Shown here: in pieces, positions 1 to 6,703 of the stretch
How positions within the stretch are numbered: position 1 is the first letter of the stretch
How the letters are laid out: each line of letters opens with the position of its first letter
Assembly (NCBI GenBank): GCA_020217115.1
Contig: JAIWOA010000126.1
Coordinates: forward strand, 1-8,054
Length of the DNA stretch: 8,054 nucleotides
Reading direction: 5' to 3'
Source of the DNA: Calditerrivibrio sp.
Lineage (GTDB): Bacteria > Chrysiogenota > Deferribacteres > Deferribacterales > Calditerrivibrionaceae
Position numbers and translations under genes: made by a program
Notes under the pieces: model-generated
Databases searched by the model: none
What the model saw: the letters and a program-made list of their open reading frames with translations, nothing else
What the model was told of the DNA's origin: nothing

Positions 1-335
1 AAATAGTTGATACCCAGAAAATGGACAATGTTGGTATGTTCTATGGTCTGTTCCTTTACACCTTCGTTGATATCGACAGCCATAATACAGGCATCAAATC
101 CAATTGCCCCGGCAGCCATATTCTTCACATAATCTTCGTGACCTGGAACATCCACAAAGGAGAAGGAATAATCCCCAATCTCGAGATATGCAAAACCAAG
201 ATCTATCGTTATACCCCTTTTTTTCTCTTCAAGGAGCCTATCTGGATCTACTCCTGTCAGCATTCTAACCAGAGAAGACTTACCATGGTCTATATGGCCA
301 GCGGTGCCTACTATCAATCTTTTTCTATACTCCAC
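1..335 (-). CDS. selB: Selenocysteine-specific elongation factor SelB, N-terminal part (cut by window edge)
   Basis: SelB is a GTPase related to EF-Tu. It carries selenocysteinyl-tRNA(Sec) to the ribosome at UGA codons marked by a SECIS hairpin. Only the first 111 residues, the start of the GTPase domain, are visible; the rest lies beyond the left edge. The P-loop [12 protein letters not shown] spans residues 10-21. The switch region [10 protein letters not shown] (40-49) has the DLGF form typical of SelB rather than EF-Tu or IF2. The G3 motif DVPGHE is at 62-67, followed by VKNMAAGA. The start is GTG at 335, with a Shine-Dalgarno GAAGG (346-342) six bases upstream; no ATG is available in this frame nearby. 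The gene begins inside the 3' end of selA (22-nt overlap), so translation is probably coupled. Family assignment is firm. The C-terminal winged-helix SECIS-binding domains cannot be checked here. Confidence 0.93.
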   Translation of the reverse strand, partial: MEYRKRLIVGTAGHIDHGKSSLVRMLTGVDPDRLLEEKKRGITIDLGFAYLEIGDYSFSFVDVPGHEDYVKNMAAGAIGFDACIMAVDINEGVKEQTIEHTNIVHFLGINY

Positions 336-1684
336 TTTATACCTTCAATCAGAATATTGATATCTTTTTCAAAAACTGTAGATACATCAAAGAGTAATCT
401 ATCCTTTTCAATCCTGCAGATTATTGGAGTGGTAAAATTTCTGAGTTTTCTGGCAACCCTCTGGAGATCAGATTCTTTTAAATTAATAAATATGCCATAG
501 GACTCTATTTCAAGCATGGGGCAGGCCCCCCCGCCAGTAAAACCTTTAAGCTCCGTAATACCAATCTCAAGATCGGCTAATTCATTTTTCAATATATTAG
601 CAATTCTTTTACTTTTCTTTTTAAGTTTATCTGAATCAGCTTCAAATATCCTATCGATAGGCTTATCTTTTTTATTAAGGATATATTTACGAAGTGTCCC
701 CTGTAGAATAGATATGGTAAGTTTGTCTACCCTTAGCATCCTCAAAATTTGATTTTTTTTGAGTTTACCAATCAGATCTTTTCTTCCTGCTATAATCCCA
801 CACTGTGGACCACCCAGCAATTTATCCCCACTAAAACTTATAAGATCAACTCCACTTTTAAAATTATTTTTGATGCTGGATTCAAAACAATCACCCTTAA
901 AAAAGTCTTCTATCGCACCACTACCAGCATCGTAGTAGGATACCAAACCATATTTTTTAGATATACTGGCTATCTCTTCAAGTGAGACATCTTCGGTAAA
1001 ACCAACAATTTTATAGTTACTTTTATGTGATTTCATTATCAAACTTGATTTTTCATTTATTCCATTAATATAATCTATAGGTCTGGTTTTATTTGTAGTT
1101 CCAACCTCCCTGAGTATTGCACCACTTTCCATCATGACCTCTGGAAGACGAAAGCTTCCACCTATTTCGATCAGTTCACCCCTTGAGACAATCACTTCAC
1201 ACTCTTTAGCAAAGGTATTCAATATGAGAAAAACAGCGGCAGCATTATTATTCACCACTATAGAATCCTCTGCACCTGTCAGATAATTAATATAATTGGA
1301 GCAGTGAAGATATCTTTCCCCCCTTTCACCCTTTTCCAGATCATATTCAAGATTACTATAGCCACAGACAAGCTCCTTTGCATCATCAAATACATCTTCA
1401 TCTATTGGAGATCTCCCAAAATTTGTGTGGATTGCTATACCTGTGCAATTTATGACTCTAAACAAACTACCCTTTATAAAATTAAGATACCTATCTTTCA
1501 GCTCAGTGGATATGCTCTGAATGTCCAATTCGGTATTCTCACCCCTTTTAATCGATCCCCTTTTCTCCTCAAGTAGATCATTGATAAGATATTTTAGTAG
1601 ATCTTTACTAAAAGAGCTATCGAACATTTTTAATAATTCGTCAACTTTTGGTATTTTTCTTAAAAGTTGGTTGACATCGCCCAT
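314..1684 (-). CDS. selA: L-seryl-tRNA(Sec) selenium transferase (selenocysteine synthase)
   Basis: SelA is a cytosolic PLP enzyme that converts seryl-tRNA(Sec) to selenocysteinyl-tRNA(Sec) using selenophosphate from SelD. The protein has 456 residues, close to the usual 460 or so. An N-terminal helical segment, which in the family contacts tRNA(Sec), precedes the motif [17 protein letters not shown] (78-94). The PLP-binding lysine is K288 in [12 protein letters not shown]. Asp252 in YYDAGSG fits the conserved aspartate of the fold. R315 and R318 in [10 protein letters not shown] match the arginine pair implicated in substrate binding in characterised SelA. The conserved glycine run GFTGGGACP lies at 381-389. 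The start at 1684 has AAGGTG (1694-1689) four bases upstream. It is the first gene of a selA-selB operon that diverges from the M20 hydrolase gene. A run of seven G on the coding strand (526-532) falls in the glycine motif. Confidence 0.96.
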   Translation of the reverse strand: MGDVNQLLRKIPKVDELLKMFDSSFSKDLLKYLINDLLEEKRGSIKRGENTELDIQSISTELKDRYLNFIKGSLFRVINCTGIAIHTNFGRSPIDEDVFDDAKELVCGYSNLEYDLEKGERGERYLHCSNYINYLTGAEDSIVVNNNAAAVFLILNTFAKECEVIVSRGELIEIGGSFRLPEVMMESGAILREVGTTNKTRPIDYINGINEKSSLIMKSHKSNYKIVGFTEDVSLEEIASISKKYGLVSYYDAGSGAIEDFFKGDCFESSIKNNFKSGVDLISFSGDKLLGGPQCGIIAGRKDLIGKLKKNQILRMLRVDKLTISILQGTLRKYILNKKDKPIDRIFEADSDKLKKKSKRIANILKNELADLEIGITELKGFTGGGACPMLEIESYGIFINLKESDLQRVARKLRNFTTPIICRIEKDRLLFDVSTVFEKDINILIEGIKWSIEKD

Positions 1685-1692
1685 AATTCACC

Positions 1693-1720
1693 TTAGAATG
1701 TAGTTTAAAAAATATATCAT
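1693..1720 (+). promoter_or_regulatory. Weak candidate promoter for the M20-dprA-smg-topA-trmFO-xerC unit
   Basis: TTAGAA (1693-1698) and TATCAT (1715-1720) are separated by 16 bases. Transcription would then start near 1727, leaving a very short leader that would barely include the ribosome site AGGGTG at 1728-1733. A start inside selA, or a different pair of boxes, is equally possible. It is listed because this 54-nt gap is the only non-coding DNA upstream of the rightward genes in the window. Confidence 0.25.
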
Positions 1721-1739
1721 AAATTTTAGGGTGTGTAAA
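1711..1739 (-). promoter_or_regulatory. Putative sigma70-type promoter for selA-selB
   Basis: Read on the minus strand, TTTACA (1739-1734) is followed after exactly 17 bases by TATATT (1716-1711). This is close to the sigma70 consensus with ideal spacing. Transcription would start near 1704, giving a leader of about 20 nt that contains the AAGGTG ribosome site before the selA ATG at 1684. The -35 box overlaps the first base of the divergent M20 gene. The region is very AT-rich, so chance matches are expected; start-site mapping is lacking. Confidence 0.45.
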
Positions 1740-2836
1740 TGAGTTTGGTAGATCTTGAATTAAATAATATATTTTCCTCTATTACAGATTTAGCAGAGCC
1801 ATCTTTTAAAGAATATGAGACTACAAATTATATAGATAACTATCTAAAAAAAATAGGTTTCTCTGATTATAAAAGATATGATACAGGGATCTATGGAACT
1901 ATAAACTTAGGTAAAAAAGAAACTGTAGCAATACGAGCAGATATAGATGCCCTGCCATACGATCTCACCAGAAATATTTATAAACACCTCTGTGGCCATA
2001 ATCTCCATTTATCTGCCCTACTTTCTACCCTTGTCCTGATAAGTAGAAATGTGATAAAACCAAAAGTTAACCTGAGGTATATATTTCAGCCAGCAGAGGA
2101 GATAATTTCTGGTGCAAACTTTATGATAAAGAATGGATGTATGAAAGGTGTGAAAAAAATCTATGCTCTCCATGTAGATCCTGAGGTAGAGTTTGGGACA
2201 ATAGGTTTGAAAGATGGTCCAATAATGGCTGGTTCAAAACATTTTAAGATTACTTTTAATGGTAAAGGAACCCATGCTGCATATCCACATAAAGGTAGCG
2301 ATCTGATAGTAGCATCATCCATATTCATAACAAATGTTCAGACAATAGTTTCAAGAAAGATAAACCCCATTAAATCTGCAGTAATATCCTTTGGGAAGAT
2401 TGAAGGGGGAACAGCTGCAAATATTCTACCCCCTAATCTAACGATTCTGGGAACTTTTAGATTTTTAGATAATGAAACAAGAGATGTTATTGAAAAATCC
2501 CTTAAACTATACTTAAAATCGATATCAAAGCAGTTTGATATAATTGCCAATATTGAGATAAGTGAAGGCACATACCCTGTAATTAACGATGCAAACCTTG
2601 TTAAAAAGTTAAAAGAGATATGTAAAAGGGAAAATATAAACTACTCAACTGAAATCCCTACATCAATGGGGGGAGAGGATTTCTGTTTTTATTCAAAATA
2701 TGCCCCATCACTCTTTATGAGACTTGGAATAAAGACTAAGGATACATTCCCTCTGCACAATCCCAATTTTTTTATCCCTGAGGGAACTCTGGAAAATGGA
2801 GTCAGGCTGTGGAAAGGGGTTCTGGAAAATGAATAA
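1739..2836 (+). CDS. M20-family metallopeptidase / amidohydrolase, substrate unknown
   Basis: This is a 365-residue protein of the M20 amidohydrolase group (M20D-like: N-acyl-amino-acid, hippurate and IAA-conjugate hydrolases), probably cytosolic, as no signal peptide is seen. Family motifs appear in order: RADIDALP (66-73), HLCGH (83-87), FQPAEE (116-121), HVDP (145-148), the dimerisation-domain stretch FNGKGTHAAYPHKGSD (173-188), MGGEDF (310-315) and PLHNP (338-342). The five expected metal ligands all have counterparts: C85, H87, E121 (or E120), H145 and H340. Two features are atypical. The loop between DALP and HLCGH is about eight residues shorter than in common homologues and lacks their usual Glu pair. 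The usual GHDGH is GHNLH (N88 for Asp). The start ATG has AGGGTG (1728-1733) five bases upstream. Its last eight bases overlap dprA, so it probably heads the operon. The substrate cannot be inferred; an aminoacylase or peptide-processing role is a guess. Confidence 0.88.
   Translation: MSLVDLELNNIFSSITDLAEPSFKEYETTNYIDNYLKKIGFSDYKRYDTGIYGTINLGKKETVAIRADIDALPYDLTRNIYKHLCGHNLHLSALLSTLVLISRNVIKPKVNLRYIFQPAEEIISGANFMIKNGCMKGVKKIYALHVDPEVEFGTIGLKDGPIMAGSKHFKITFNGKGTHAAYPHKGSDLIVASSIFITNVQTIVSRKINPIKSAVISFGKIEGGTAANILPPNLTILGTFRFLDNETRDVIEKSLKLYLKSISKQFDIIANIEISEGTYPVINDANLVKKLKEICKRENINYSTEIPTSMGGEDFCFYSKYAPSLFMRLGIKTKDTFPLHNPNFFIPEGTLENGVRLWKGVLENE
2813..2819 (+). promoter_or_regulatory. Ribosome binding site that decides the dprA start
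   Basis: AAAGGGG lies nine bases before ATG 2829, inside the end of the M20 gene. An in-frame ATG at 2796 would add 11 residues (MESGCGKGFWK), but it has only a weak TGGA upstream. It would also overlap the previous gene by 41 nt with residues that do not resemble DprA. The 2829 start gives the common ATGAATAA-type stop/start overlap and is preferred. Confidence 0.6.
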
Positions 2837-3935
2837 CTATGATCTGGTGTACAATTATCTGTCACTTTTGAATATAAAAGGTATATCCCACAAATCGATT
2901 GTAAACCTTGTAAAATCCCTTGGTGGACTTGGAAATATTTTTAAGATAGAGACCAGATTTTTAAAGGATGCCGGGCTAAATGAAAATCAGATTGAGCTTA
3001 TAAAATCTGGTAAAATAGATGAAAAATTTGTAGAAGATGAATTGGTAATGATAAAAAAAAATAATATTAGAATGTTATTGTTTGAGGATAAAGATTACCC
3101 CAGAATGCTTAAAGAGATAGATGATCCCCCAGCAATTTTGTACACATACGGTAATATTGAGACTATGGGAAGACCATCCTTATCTGTTGTAGGATCAAGA
3201 AGAGCATCCGTGAATGCAATAAAGTTTGCAAAAAAGCTATCTTCAGAGCTGGGTGAAATAGGGTTCAATATAGTAAGTGGGTATGCCTCTGGAATAGATA
3301 TAAATGCACACCTTGGAGCAATAGAAAAAGGCACAACAACAGCAGTTTTTGGAAATGGACTTCTCGTTGTATACCCATCCCAGCATAAAAAATATCTAAA
3401 GGAGATATGTGAAAAAGGTTGTATAATATCTGAATTGCCACTAAAGGAACAACCCAATGCCCATAACTTCCCCAAAAGAAATAGGATTATCAGTGGCCTA
3501 TCCTATGGAGTAATTGTTGTGGAGGCTTATGAACAAAGTGGGTCGCTAATCACAGCAAAGTTAGCAATAGACTATGGCAGGGATCTTTTTGCAGTACCAA
3601 CATGGCCTGAAAACCACAACACAGGGACAAACAAACTTATAAAAGAAGGGGCAAAGCTTATAGAAAATTACCTTGACGTGGTGGGGGAATATGCAGCGAT
3701 CTTTGATTTTTTAAAAGATGTTGACAAAAAGGATAATAATACTATTATATCGTTAAATGATGAAGGTAATAAATTGCTCGAAATAATTAAGAATTCCCCA
3801 TGTAGTGTTGATGAGCTTTGTATTAAATCAGGTCTTCCAACTTCAGATATTCTCAGTATACTCACTGAGATGGAGTTAGATGATCTTGTGTTTTTAAATA
3901 GCGATGGCAGATATTCTATAAAAAATAGGAGATGA
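2829..3935 (+). CDS. dprA: DNA-processing protein DprA (Smf)
   Basis: DprA binds single-stranded DNA entering during transformation, shields it and loads RecA; it is also widely conserved in bacteria not known to be competent. The chosen product has 368 residues. An N-terminal helix-hairpin-helix/SAM-like region (about 1-80) is followed by the Rossmann-like DprA domain. That domain carries LSVVGSRRAS (118-127), SGYASGIDINAH (150-161), FGNGLLVVYP (174-183), FPKRNRIISGLS (214-225) and VEAYEQSGSLITA (231-243). A C-terminal winged-helix DML1-like domain (about 313-364) completes the usual three-part architecture. The commonly conserved VPG after the Rossmann core reads VPT here (256-258), and the following loop is about one residue shorter than usual. 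The gene overlaps the M20 gene by 8 nt and its stop is one base before smg. An A9 run (3053-3061) lies within codons for MIKKNN. Function is confident; whether this organism is transformable cannot be judged. Confidence 0.96.
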   Translation: MNNYDLVYNYLSLLNIKGISHKSIVNLVKSLGGLGNIFKIETRFLKDAGLNENQIELIKSGKIDEKFVEDELVMIKKNNIRMLLFEDKDYPRMLKEIDDPPAILYTYGNIETMGRPSLSVVGSRRASVNAIKFAKKLSSELGEIGFNIVSGYASGIDINAHLGAIEKGTTTAVFGNGLLVVYPSQHKKYLKEICEKGCIISELPLKEQPNAHNFPKRNRIISGLSYGVIVVEAYEQSGSLITAKLAIDYGRDLFAVPTWPENHNTGTNKLIKEGAKLIENYLDVVGEYAAIFDFLKDVDKKDNNTIISLNDEGNKLLEIIKNSPCSVDELCIKSGLPTSDILSILTEMELDDLVFLNSDGRYSIKNRR

Positions 3936-3936
3936 C

Positions 3937-4350
3937 ATGGAGAAGATTTTGGTAGCCCTCAATTTAATAGTGGATTATATAGAATCAGAAAAGGATATAA
4001 ACCAGGATGAAATAGAGGATATGCTTTATAGCATAGGATTAGATTACCATGAAATAAGACAAGCTATGACAATTCTTGATATAAATTCCTTTGATAGCGT
4101 TCCAAGGATAAGAACATTTAGTAAAAGTGAGCTTTCAAAATTGAGTCAACAGGCTGTTAATTTTATTCAGAAGCTTTATATACATGGAATTCTGGACATT
4201 GACACAATAGAGGATATTCTGGAAAAATGTATGGAGATAAGCGGAAGTAAGGTAGTTGTAGAACATATTAAGCAGATAGTAATTGTAACACTTTTAGAAA
4301 AGAAGAATTTTTATTTTTCAGAAACAAATTCTTTAGAGGAGTTGTCTTAA
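3937..4350 (+). CDS. smg: Smg family protein (DUF494)
   Basis: This 137-residue acidic, all-helical-looking protein has no signal peptide or membrane segment. It aligns by eye along its whole length with the Smg/DUF494 family (E. coli Smg, encoded just after dprA/smf). The N-terminal block has the pattern VDYIESEKDINQDEIEDML and LDYHEIRQAMTIL. The middle block RIRTFSKSELSKLS (57-70) corresponds to the RIYTPEECERL region of E. coli Smg. The C-terminal helix ends in VVEHIKQIVIVTLL. The biochemical role of the family is not established. Position between dprA and topA, matching the gamma-proteobacterial dprA-smg neighbourhood, supports the call. ATG 3937 has AGGAG (3927-3931) five bases upstream, and only one base separates it from the dprA stop. 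It is slightly shorter than E. coli Smg (about 157 residues), mostly at the C-terminus. Confidence 0.87.
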   Translation: MEKILVALNLIVDYIESEKDINQDEIEDMLYSIGLDYHEIRQAMTILDINSFDSVPRIRTFSKSELSKLSQQAVNFIQKLYIHGILDIDTIEDILEKCMEISGSKVVVEHIKQIVIVTLLEKKNFYFSETNSLEELS

Positions 4351-4357
4351 AATTACC

Positions 4358-6703
4358 ATGGCAAAAAATTTAGTCATAGTTGAATCACCTTCAAAAGCTA
4401 AAACAATAGAGAAATATCTGGGGAAGGATTTCAGGGTTACTGCAAGTATGGGGCACGTAAAAGACTTGCCAGAAAGTGAGCTTGGGATAGATATAGAAGA
4501 TAATTTCAAACCGAAATATAAAATGCTCAAAGGTAAGAAGAAAGTTATAGATGAAATAAAAAAACTTGCCGAACATTCCGATAAAATATATTTAGCTCCA
4601 GACCCCGATAGGGAAGGTGAAGCAATTGCATGGCATATTGCAGAAATGATCAAAAATAAGAAGATTTATAGAGTTCTTTTTAACGAAATCACAAAAAAGG
4701 GTATTGAAGAAGGGATAAAGAAACCCGGCGAAATCAATATGCAAAGGGTAAATGCTCAACAGTCAAGGAGAATACTTGACAGGCTGGTAGGTTATAAAGT
4801 AAGTCCACTTCTATGGAAACCTATAAAATTTGGTCTATCTGCAGGAAGAGTTCAGACTGTAGCCCTGAGGCTTATCGTTGAACGAGAGGAGGAGATAGAA
4901 AAATTTGTTCCAAAGGAATACTGGGTATTAACTGGAATTTTTGATATCTCCGGACAACAGATAAAATCAAAACTTGAAAAAATAGACAATAAAAAAGCTG
5001 AGCTCTCATCTGAAGAAGATGTAAAAAAGGTTCTAAATATTCTGGGAAAGGATGTCGGCAAAGTTGAGAATGTTGAAAAAAAGGAGGTTTTACAATCTCC
5101 ATATCCACCCTTTATTACATCGTCGATGCAGCAGGAGGCTATAAGAAAGCTGGGTTTTACAGCAAAGAAAACAATGATGGTTGCCCAACAGCTTTATGAA
5201 GGGGTTGATATAGATCAAACTGGTCCTACTGGACTTATAACCTATATGAGAACTGATTCCACAAGGGTTTCAGATACAGCTGTAAAAGATGCAAAAAACT
5301 ATATTTTAAAGGAATTTGGGGAAAGCTACATAAACAGATCAGATCGTGTCTTCAAAAGTAAAGCTGAAAAAGTTCAGGATGCCCACGAAGCAATAAGACC
5401 TACAGATATCTTTATTACTCCTGAATCGATAAAAAATAGCCTCACTCCTGACCAGTATAAGCTTTATAAATTGATCTGGGAAAGGTTTATTGCCTCCCAG
5501 ATGGCAGATGCAGTTTTTGAAAGGACTACTGTGGATATATCGGTAAAAAATATTACCTTTAGAGCAGTGGGAAAGATAGTTAAATTTCAAGGTTTTCTAA
5601 AACTTTATGATGAATCATCGGAAGATCTGGAAAATGAAGATCAACAACTTCTACCAGATGTGAAAAATAAAGAGATCGCAATACCCCAAAAGTATGAACC
5701 CAGGCAGAATTTTACCACCCCACCCTACAGATATTCTGAGGCATCCCTCGTCAGAGCATTGGAACAAAAGGGTATAGGCAGGCCAGGTACCTATGCAAAT
5801 ATAATATCTACGATAGTTGAAAGAGGTTATGTTGAAGTAAAGGATAAAAAATTCCATCCTACCGAACTTGGTAGATTTGTAATAAAACTACTTTTAAAAA
5901 ATTTCTTTAAAATATTCGAAGTGGGTTTTACAGCTGAGATGGAACATAAGCTTGACGAAATTGAGGATGGGAAGATTGATTGGATAGAACTGCTCAAAGA
6001 ATTTTATAAATCTTTTAGTGAAGATGTAGAAAATGCAGATAAAAATTTAACACTGAGCCTGAAAACAGATATAAAATGTCCAGAATGTAATCAATCTTTT
6101 TTAACTATAAAATATGGTAAAAATGGTTTTTTCTTAGCATGTGAAAACTATCCAGACTGCAGTTTTACATCGAATTTTACAAGAGATGAACATGGTCATA
6201 TAATATTAACAGATACAAACAACAATTTCGAAGAAACAGATATACTGTGCGAAAAATGTAATTCAAAGATGGTAATCAAAAGATCAAAGTTTGGCGAAAT
6301 ACTTACCTGCCCCAAATACCCTGAATGTAAAAATATTAAAAATTTTATAAGGGGAAAGGATGGTAGTATTGTAGTAATAGACAAGAATTATGCTATCGAT
6401 GAAAAATGCCCTGAGTGTGGTGGTGAGTTACAGCTAAAAAAGGGTAGAAATGGTCTGTTTATTGGCTGTAAGAATTATCCAGTCTGCAAATTTACATCAA
6501 ACTATTCCATAGATGAGAATGGAAGAATTCTTCCTAAGGAAAAACCAAAGGTTGAAGAATTTAACTGTGAAAAATGTGGGAAAAAGATGGTTTTAAAGAG
6601 ATCTCGAAGGGGTAGCTTTTTTGCTTGTTCTGGCTATCCAGAATGTAAAAATACAGTTCCGGCGATAACAAAGGAAGATGGAACAATCTCCCCCAAAAAA
6701 TAG
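4358..6703 (+). CDS. topA: DNA topoisomerase I (type IA)
   Basis: TopA relaxes negative supercoils by transiently cleaving one strand through a 5'-phosphotyrosine. The protein is 781 residues. The TOPRIM domain begins LVIVESPSKAKTIEKYLG (5-22; E9 catalytic) and continues to APDPDREGEAIAWH (80-93; D82, D84 and E86 bind Mg2+). SAGRVQTVALRLI (161-173) is conserved in the cleavage domain. The active-site tyrosine is Y296 in GLITYMRTDSTRVS. HEAIRPT (343-349) and the GIGRPGTYANIISTI block (472-486) complete the core, which ends near 565. Four C4 zinc ribbons follow (574-601, 631-657, 684-710, 737-763). The start is seven bases after the smg stop. The nearest good ribosome site, AGGAG (4337-4341), is 16 bases away and inside smg, so translation probably depends on coupling to smg. 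The end overlaps trmFO by 26 nt. Confidence 0.98.
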   Translation: MAKNLVIVESPSKAKTIEKYLGKDFRVTASMGHVKDLPESELGIDIEDNFKPKYKMLKGKKKVIDEIKKLAEHSDKIYLAPDPDREGEAIAWHIAEMIKNKKIYRVLFNEITKKGIEEGIKKPGEINMQRVNAQQSRRILDRLVGYKVSPLLWKPIKFGLSAGRVQTVALRLIVEREEEIEKFVPKEYWVLTGIFDISGQQIKSKLEKIDNKKAELSSEEDVKKVLNILGKDVGKVENVEKKEVLQSPYPPFITSSMQQEAIRKLGFTAKKTMMVAQQLYEGVDIDQTGPTGLITYMRTDSTRVSDTAVKDAKNYILKEFGESYINRSDRVFKSKAEKVQDAHEAIRPTDIFITPESIKNSLTPDQYKLYKLIWERFIASQMADAVFERTTVDISVKNITFRAVGKIVKFQGFLKLYDESSEDLENEDQQLLPDVKNKEIAIPQKYEPRQNFTTPPYRYSEASLVRALEQKGIGRPGTYANIISTIVERGYVEVKDKKFHPTELGRFVIKLLLKNFFKIFEVGFTAEMEHKLDEIEDGKIDWIELLKEFYKSFSEDVENADKNLTLSLKTDIKCPECNQSFLTIKYGKNGFFLACENYPDCSFTSNFTRDEHGHIILTDTNNNFEETDILCEKCNSKMVIKRSKFGEILTCPKYPECKNIKNFIRGKDGSIVVIDKNYAIDEKCPECGGELQLKKGRNGLFIGCKNYPVCKFTSNYSIDENGRILPKEKPKVEEFNCEKCGKKMVLKRSRRGSFFACSGYPECKNTVPAITKEDGTISPKK
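6077..6700 (+). repeat. Four TopA zinc ribbons arranged as a repeated pair (A-B-A'-B')
   Basis: The coding stretch holds four zf-C4 ribbons with cysteines at 574/577/595/601, 631/634/651/657, 684/687/704/710 and 737/740/757/763. Ribbons 1 and 3 resemble each other (CPEC start, K-x-G-x-NG, NYP-x-C followed by FTSN and an acidic-G-x-I turn). Ribbons 2 and 4 resemble each other (CEKC start, KMV-x-KRS, YPECKN). Spacing between equivalents is 110 and 106 residues. The pattern fits duplication of a two-ribbon unit. In the family these ribbons bind single-stranded DNA and can contact RNA polymerase. Confidence 0.85.

Noticed and set aside
21..500. Open frame of 159 codons on the plus strand at the left edge.
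   Set aside because: It lies antisense to selB and the end of selA, both of which have clear family motifs in the minus strand. Its translation has no recognisable domain and an unnatural composition.
2796..2828. Longer dprA start at 2796.
   Set aside because: The extra residues lie fully within the M20 coding end and do not resemble DprA N-termini. ATG 2829 has a better upstream purine run and the usual stop/start overlap.
1739..2836. Possible functional link between the M20 hydrolase and the neighbouring selenocysteine genes.
   Set aside because: The genes are divergently transcribed with separate promoters, and the M20 gene has no in-frame UGA. Adjacency alone does not support a shared pathway.
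3095..3475. Open frame of 126 codons on the minus strand inside dprA.
   Set aside because: It is a shadow of the DprA Rossmann core; the plus-strand frame carries all family motifs and the antisense product resembles nothing known.
3851..3870. Perfect 7-bp inverted repeat TCTCAGT / ACTGAGA with a 6-nt loop.
   Set aside because: It lies inside the winged-helix coding region of dprA, has no following T-run, and is short enough to arise by chance, so I do not call a terminator or operator.
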